A stretch of DNA of 64,000 nt from Scleroderma bovista (lineage: Eukaryota; Basidiomycota; Agaricomycetes; Boletales; Sclerodermataceae). Location: assembly GCA_037178675.1 (NCBI GenBank), contig JAYMGJ010000523.1, positions 52,337 to 116,336 on the forward strand, read 5' to 3'. The notes beneath the pieces are model-generated. The model saw only the letters and a list, made by a program, of their open reading frames with translations. It ran no database searches and was not told the DNA's origin. This document shows, in pieces, positions 59,062 through 64,000 of this stretch (positions within the stretch are counted from its first letter, which is position 1; each line of letters starts with the position of its first letter). Position numbers and translations under genes: made by a program.

Positions 59062-62000
59062 ATGAGCTCGCGACACTCGTCTTCTTCCTCATCCCCAATG
59101 TCCATACGGCCGCAGACGTCCTCCTCGACGTCCTCAATACCCACATCAGCGTCCACAACTTCATTATCAAACCCAACAACGGGGCCCATCACGCTCGAGG
59201 CGCTTCTCACCCAACACGCTGGTGCACCAAACCCATCTCGCGCTGCCCTCGACCAAGCACTCTCAGAGCGAAATGTGTTCTCCTCGCAGAATACGCAGCT
59301 ATGGAAGCTCATCGAAAAACAGCGCAGTGGCTACAGCCAGGTACTCAAGGAGCTCGAGCGGGTCAGGGCAGAGAGAGACGCATACAAAGGTCGTCTCATG
59401 GCAGCAGGCCTGAGCACAGAGCTTGGAAAGAAGGAAAAACCCAAGATACTGAGACCATCAGCATCTATCACTACCATTTCCTCTTCAGTCCACGACTCTG
59501 GTGATCTCCGTGCGGGCATGACCGGTGATCCGTCAAACAACTCAGGTGAGTACCGCAAGTTTCCATCATCGGTAGAGCAGAATTGATCAACCATTCCTAG
59601 GCTCGTCTATTCGCGACCGTCGTCCTAGCTCTTCTTCCAAAATATTTGAACAAGATACCCCTGTACCGGAATTGCATCCGTTCCAGGCTCAGGCTTCACC
59701 AACACCCCTCTCGCCACTCGTCGTACCCCCTCGTTCAGCATCTCTCCCCCAAGGGACTCCTACCCCAACATCCAACCAATCCTTTTCATCCGCAGCCCCA
59801 CCAGAGGCACAGCCCAGGTCGAGCGACGGTATGCGAGCGTCTCTTCTCAGTCGGACCACTAGTTGACACCTTTCTAGGATCTGCAACGTCGCAGCCTGGT
59901 GCTTTGTTGCAACCCAGGAGCCCCGAAACACCACGCATGGATACCGTTTCATCGTCACTGCTTCCTGCTTCATCTTCTGGGCATCTAATTCATCCGCCCA
60001 CACTCACTCCCATTATAGAGGACCCTAGACTTAGTCAAGAGTCTTCCAAAGCATACTCACCCGACGAAACAAGACGTCATATCAGCACAACAGGCGAGAG
60101 TCCGTTGCCTAGTCCCATCCACATAGGAGGCTCCGCCTCCCCTCTTTCGGCATCCGACCATGGCCAATCGAGAACCGACATCGGCCCGATCAGTGGTCAT
60201 TACCAAGGAAGGACGACTTCACCAGACAGCATACATGGAGACGGTAGCGACGAGTTCCTCGATATGGGTGCCAGCGATGAGAACCAGGCTGAGAACCAGG
60301 ATAGCAACGACCAGCAAATGCATTCTAGCCCCGGCCCGTTATCACCCTCAAAGAAGAAACATAGGACCCGTGCAACCGTCGAGGACTTTCCAATGCCCCC
60401 TTCGCACAGTGCTGTGCCACTGTCAACACACCACCACAACTCGAGCAGCCACTCAACTACGACCATGCCCCCGCAAACACAACAGCCCCGGGATCAAAAG
60501 CGATCACATGCACTCACCCATTCCCTGTCTCTGGAGGGCCCGCTCTCGACACCAACCATAGACTCCCCACTCTCCTCGTCGTATCTCTCGCCCACCAAGC
60601 CAAGTTCGGGCGCGGGCTCGAATGCAACTTTCAGAGCCCTTCCGCTTGTTTATGATGACCTCAAGACGACTCGCATAACCGTCTTGCATTCTTCCGTGAA
60701 ACCCAATGATCGAGGCAAGGATGTGCTTTCATTTGTGATTGAGGTGGATCCTCGGAATACCAAAGACCCTTGGAAGATCGAAAAGCTGTATTCTGATTTC
60801 CTTGGACTCGACCAGAGGATGAGGAACACTGTAGCAAAGAATGTGGCAAAGAAAATGGGCGTGTTGCCAGAGGGCAAGGTATGGAGGGATCATGCGCCAG
60901 CAAAGGCTGATCAGCGCAAGGTAAGCGTTGCCACAACTCGTAGCGCATGTGGAAAATGAGTAATTGGGCTGCACTAGGCTGCACTCGAGGTGTATTTGCA
61001 ATCCTTAGTCAACCTTCCGATAAGGAACAAGAACGAAGTTATCGCATTCTTCACATCCGACATTGTCCGTGAGGCCAAGAAACCAGTTATGCAGGCCGGA
61101 TACAAGGAAGGCTACCTCACGAAACGTGGCAAGAACTTTGGAGGGTGGAAGACTCGTTTCTTTGTCCTACAGGGGCCAGTCCTAGAGTACTATGAAAGCG
61201 TAAGTCATCACGCTTTACATTTCCACCTGGCCTCATACGTTTGCGCCAGCGAGGCGGTGCCCATCTCGGATCTATTGTCATAACGAGCGCACAAATCGGT
61301 CGTCAGCAACGCACTTCTGACCATGATGATGAGAAGAACTATCGTCACGCATTTCTTATCATCGAAGCGAAAAAGGGTCCAGGCGGCTCACCTCCGAGAC
61401 ACGTTCTCTGCGCTGAAAGTGATGCCGAACGGGACAGCTGGGTAGACATCCTCGTCCGCTACGTCTCTGGCACGTTCAACGAAGATGCACCTGCGGCGCA
61501 ATCTTCCGGCCCGTGCCCGATCTCTGTCAGTGTCGCCCAATGCCAAGGTTCTACACAGCCGCGCTCGAGCAGTTCAAGTCAGGATGTCATGAGCACCCCG
61601 ATCAGCAAACGCGGAGGCAGATCCATGTCCAAGGACGATATCTCCAAGGGCCACGCCGTGCCGATATCCCAACTTGCCCCGGACGCGAACAACGCCAAGC
61701 TGTTCCAGACCGCGACCATCCCTGAATCTTCCTCTATCGATGGTGCGCAGCTGTATTCGGCGAGTCCGACCAAGCACACTCATCCCCAATCGGGCGATCG
61801 GGACTGTATCACTGCGGAAGAAATTTCGAGGCGAATGCTGGAGCGGAGTGGAGGTGTGGTGTCAGCGGAACCGCCGCTGTCCATGTCTCTACCGACTTCG
61901 TCGCCGCTCGAATCCGCAGGTCAGGGCCTCGTATCGTTCAGAGCAAACTCGGAGATGGGACACTATGCAGACATCGACCGCGGAGCCGTAGGGAATACGC

Positions 62001-63571
62001 ACGACCAGTCGGCGAGCGTTGACCAGGGGCGGTCTCGCGAGGCGCGACGCGATAGGAAGTCCTTTCACCCGGGCTTGTATGCTATTTCCGTTTCTCCTGT
62101 GACCAGCACATTCCCGGATCGGGCGCCGTCACCGGACGTGGGGTCCACGCCTTTACGAAGCGGGGAAGCAAATGGAAAAGTGAAGATTTCGGGGCCTATG
62201 AATGGCGTACCCATCCCGCTAGGATACAAGTTCGGGGGCAAGGATGCAACAGGCGAGGGCTCATCGTCGAATGATAGACGGGAAAAGGCCAAGTCGAGAT
62301 CGTTCTGGGGCTTTGGCCGGCCTGTGGATAAAGTGATATCTGTGCCCCGGAATGTGTTTGGTGTCCCGCTGGAGGAGTCGCTGGATGTGGCTGAAATTGC
62401 GCGACTGCCGGCGGTTGTGTTCCGGTGCATCCAGTACTTGGAGGCGAAGAATGCGGAAGAGGAGGAAGGAATTTACCGTCTTAGCGGGAGCTCGGCTGTT
62501 ATCAAGGGTCTTCGGGATCGATTCAATACTGGTGAGTTGACACTTTGTTACTTTACCTATCTGTAACCTATTGCGATTCTTCAGAGGGTGATGTCGACCT
62601 GCTTGGATCTGATGAATACTGGGACCCTCATGCTATTGCTGGGCTGCTGAAGAGCTTCCTGCGCGAATTACCCGCTGGTATATTGACGCGGGAACTCCAC
62701 ATGAAATTCCTTGCTGTCATGGGTATGTCTCGCCACGTCCTGTCTCTATTCTGAGCATCTACTCATCTCTCTCCTAGACTTTGTAGAACAGGAAGAGCGC
62801 ATACGCGAACTATCGTACCTCATCGCCTCGCTCCCCATAGCTAACTATAGCCTCCTCCGGGCGCTCACCGCACATCTCATCCTGATCGTGCAGAACTCGT
62901 CCTTGAACAAGATGACGATGCGCAACGTTGGTATCGTGTTCAATCCAACGCTTGCCATACCTGCGGGCGTGTTTAGCTTGATGCTCGGGGAATTCAACCG
63001 CGTCTTCAGCGTGGACGATGCAAACGACGTGAGCGAGGAAAAGGCGGACGAGTTGAGTCGGAGAAATAGTCGACAGTACTCGAATGCAGCTGCTGATCAG
63101 CTTCTTGGACTGTCGGGTAGATCACTTAACAAAGGTACGTTGTTAGATGCGTTTCGGGTTCAGTCGTGCTAATCGTCTCCTGCTCGCGTAGAAGCATCGG
63201 ATGAGGCGGAGGTGGAAGAGGATGGCGACAGCCTTTCTCTTCAATACGAAAGCGGCAACGACACGACCGAATATGAGGCAACCGTCGAGTCTAATCACAC
63301 CTGGTCAAGCGCTAATCCATCCCCATCTCGTTACTATTACTCACCGCAGAACATCGACACACTGTCCCCTGCACGATGTGATGACCCTCCTTCGGAGCGG
63401 CGATCGCACGCGTCCAATGTTGCTGCTAGCCGCGGTCTCAACATCGCCATCAACAAGAAGGCTAACCGGCAAAGTCGAATCGTTGGGCTTCCTTTGTCGC
63501 CTCGGCCACCAGTGGAATCACCTCACTCACCAGCCGTTCCCCCGCCCATCCAGACCACAAAACAAAATTGA
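59062..63571 (+). CDS. Rho GTPase-activating protein with PX and PH domains (Bem3-type)
   Basis: Bem3-type proteins switch off Cdc42/Rho GTPases at growth sites. A Ser-rich start and a short coiled coil (QVLKELERVRAERDAYKGRL) precede about 400 low-complexity residues. The PX domain has TTRITVLHSSVKPNDRGKDV, VLSFVIEVDPRNTKDPWKIE and LYSDFLGLDQRMRNTV. The PH domain has GYKEGYLTKRGKNFGGWKTR, FFVLQGPVLEYYES, HAFLIIEAKKG and VLCAESDAERDSWVDILVRY. The RhoGAP domain follows: VFGVPLEESLDVAEIARLPA, EGIYRLSGSSAVIKGLRDRF with the catalytic Arg, GLLKSFLRELPAGILTRELH, and NKMTMRNVGIVFNPTLAIP. At least seven introns are inferred. The order PX-PH-RhoGAP matches Bem3. It diverges from the serine dehydratase with 433 bp between starts. 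Confidence 0.93.
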
Positions 63572-64000
63572 TGAGATCCAATCTCAACCGTATTTTGTCC
63601 CCATCGTCATCCCATTGAGTGTTTACGCGCCCCCGACGTCTGGAACGACAAAAACCTCTTTTCATTTGTTTGTCTTTCCGTTTGAATCTTAAGAATCTCA
63701 AGGGGTCCTGCTATCTATCTATACCCATTTCTCGTCTATATCTTACTGAACGTACACGGGGCTCATCGCCTACTCACGCACTTACCATTGACCTCTTTTT
63801 TTTTCTTTTCCTTTCGTCTATACCGCTACCAGTTTTGGTGGTTGTTTCTATAGCATGGGTCTTATGCATGGGCGGTTCGTGCAAAAATGATTTGTACAGA
63901 CAATACGATGTGCTAATTGTTCAATCTCGAAGGTGACAAAGTTGAGTATGTATAAACACCTGTCGGTGGGTCGATTGAAGGTGTGATCCGATCAATTCTG
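63572..64000. other. 3' region of the RhoGAP gene
   Basis: No further gene is supported. A pyrimidine-rich stretch (CTCTTTTTTTTTCTTTTCC) lies near 63790. The open frames are short. Confidence 0.5.

Noticed and set aside
22460..63571. A biosynthetic gene cluster around ERG7, MET5 and the velvet factor
   Set aside because: The neighbours are unrelated housekeeping genes, with no synthase, P450 or transporter grouping.

Overview
The window looks like chromosomal DNA of a filamentous basidiomycete (Agaricomycetes). The genes carry many short introns (about 50-80 bp) with fungal GT..AG junctions. The gene families are fungal: HET-domain allorecognition proteins, a velvet factor, Arp9, Bem3-type RhoGAP, and a Met5-type sulfite reductase with an N-terminal pyruvate-ferredoxin-like part. 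No species is claimed.

Two very different halves meet near 22.4 kb. Positions 1 to about 22,000 are accessory DNA. This part holds an elaborate inverted minisatellite (0.8-2.5 kb), triplet-rich and tandem-repeat DNA (4-7.1 kb), and the 3' half of a minus-strand Ty3/gypsy element with LTR, polypurine tract and broken integrase/RNase H (7.2-9.0 kb). A 0.6-kb sequence occurs twice, at 1 and at 11,143. Next comes a cluster of three HET-domain genes (13.1-20.3 kb), of which one is intact and two are decayed, and then the 5'-truncated tail of a LINE-type retrotransposon (20.8-21.8 kb). Most differences between repeat copies are CpG versus TpG/CpA, as expected if methylated cytosines have been deaminating.

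Positions 22,460 to 63,571 are dense conserved housekeeping DNA. In order: eL30 (-), Arp9 (-), lanosterol synthase ERG7 (+), sulfite reductase beta MET5 (+), F-box protein (+) with a decayed copy behind it, alanine-glyoxylate aminotransferase (-), dynein intermediate chain (-), tRNA-splicing endonuclease Sen2 (+), Thp3-type SAC3/GANP protein (-), cytochrome c1 (-), CYSTM protein (-), velvet factor (-), Tim23 (-), a TPR protein (+), a P-loop kinase with an RG-rich tail (-), a CTD-kinase-type cyclin (-), an iron-sulfur L-serine dehydratase (-), and a Bem3-type RhoGAP (+). These do not form one pathway; the order reflects ordinary fungal gene packing with several short divergent promoters.

The points most worth following are the inverted minisatellite with its ordered unit types, the CpG-type decay of duplicated DNA, the HET cluster with its shared upstream module, and the chain of very small exons (7, 9, 11, 18, 19 and 19 nt) in MET5, the aminotransferase and the serine dehydratase. 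The microexons are needed to keep conserved motifs in frame. I did not find a convincing previously unknown multi-gene system.
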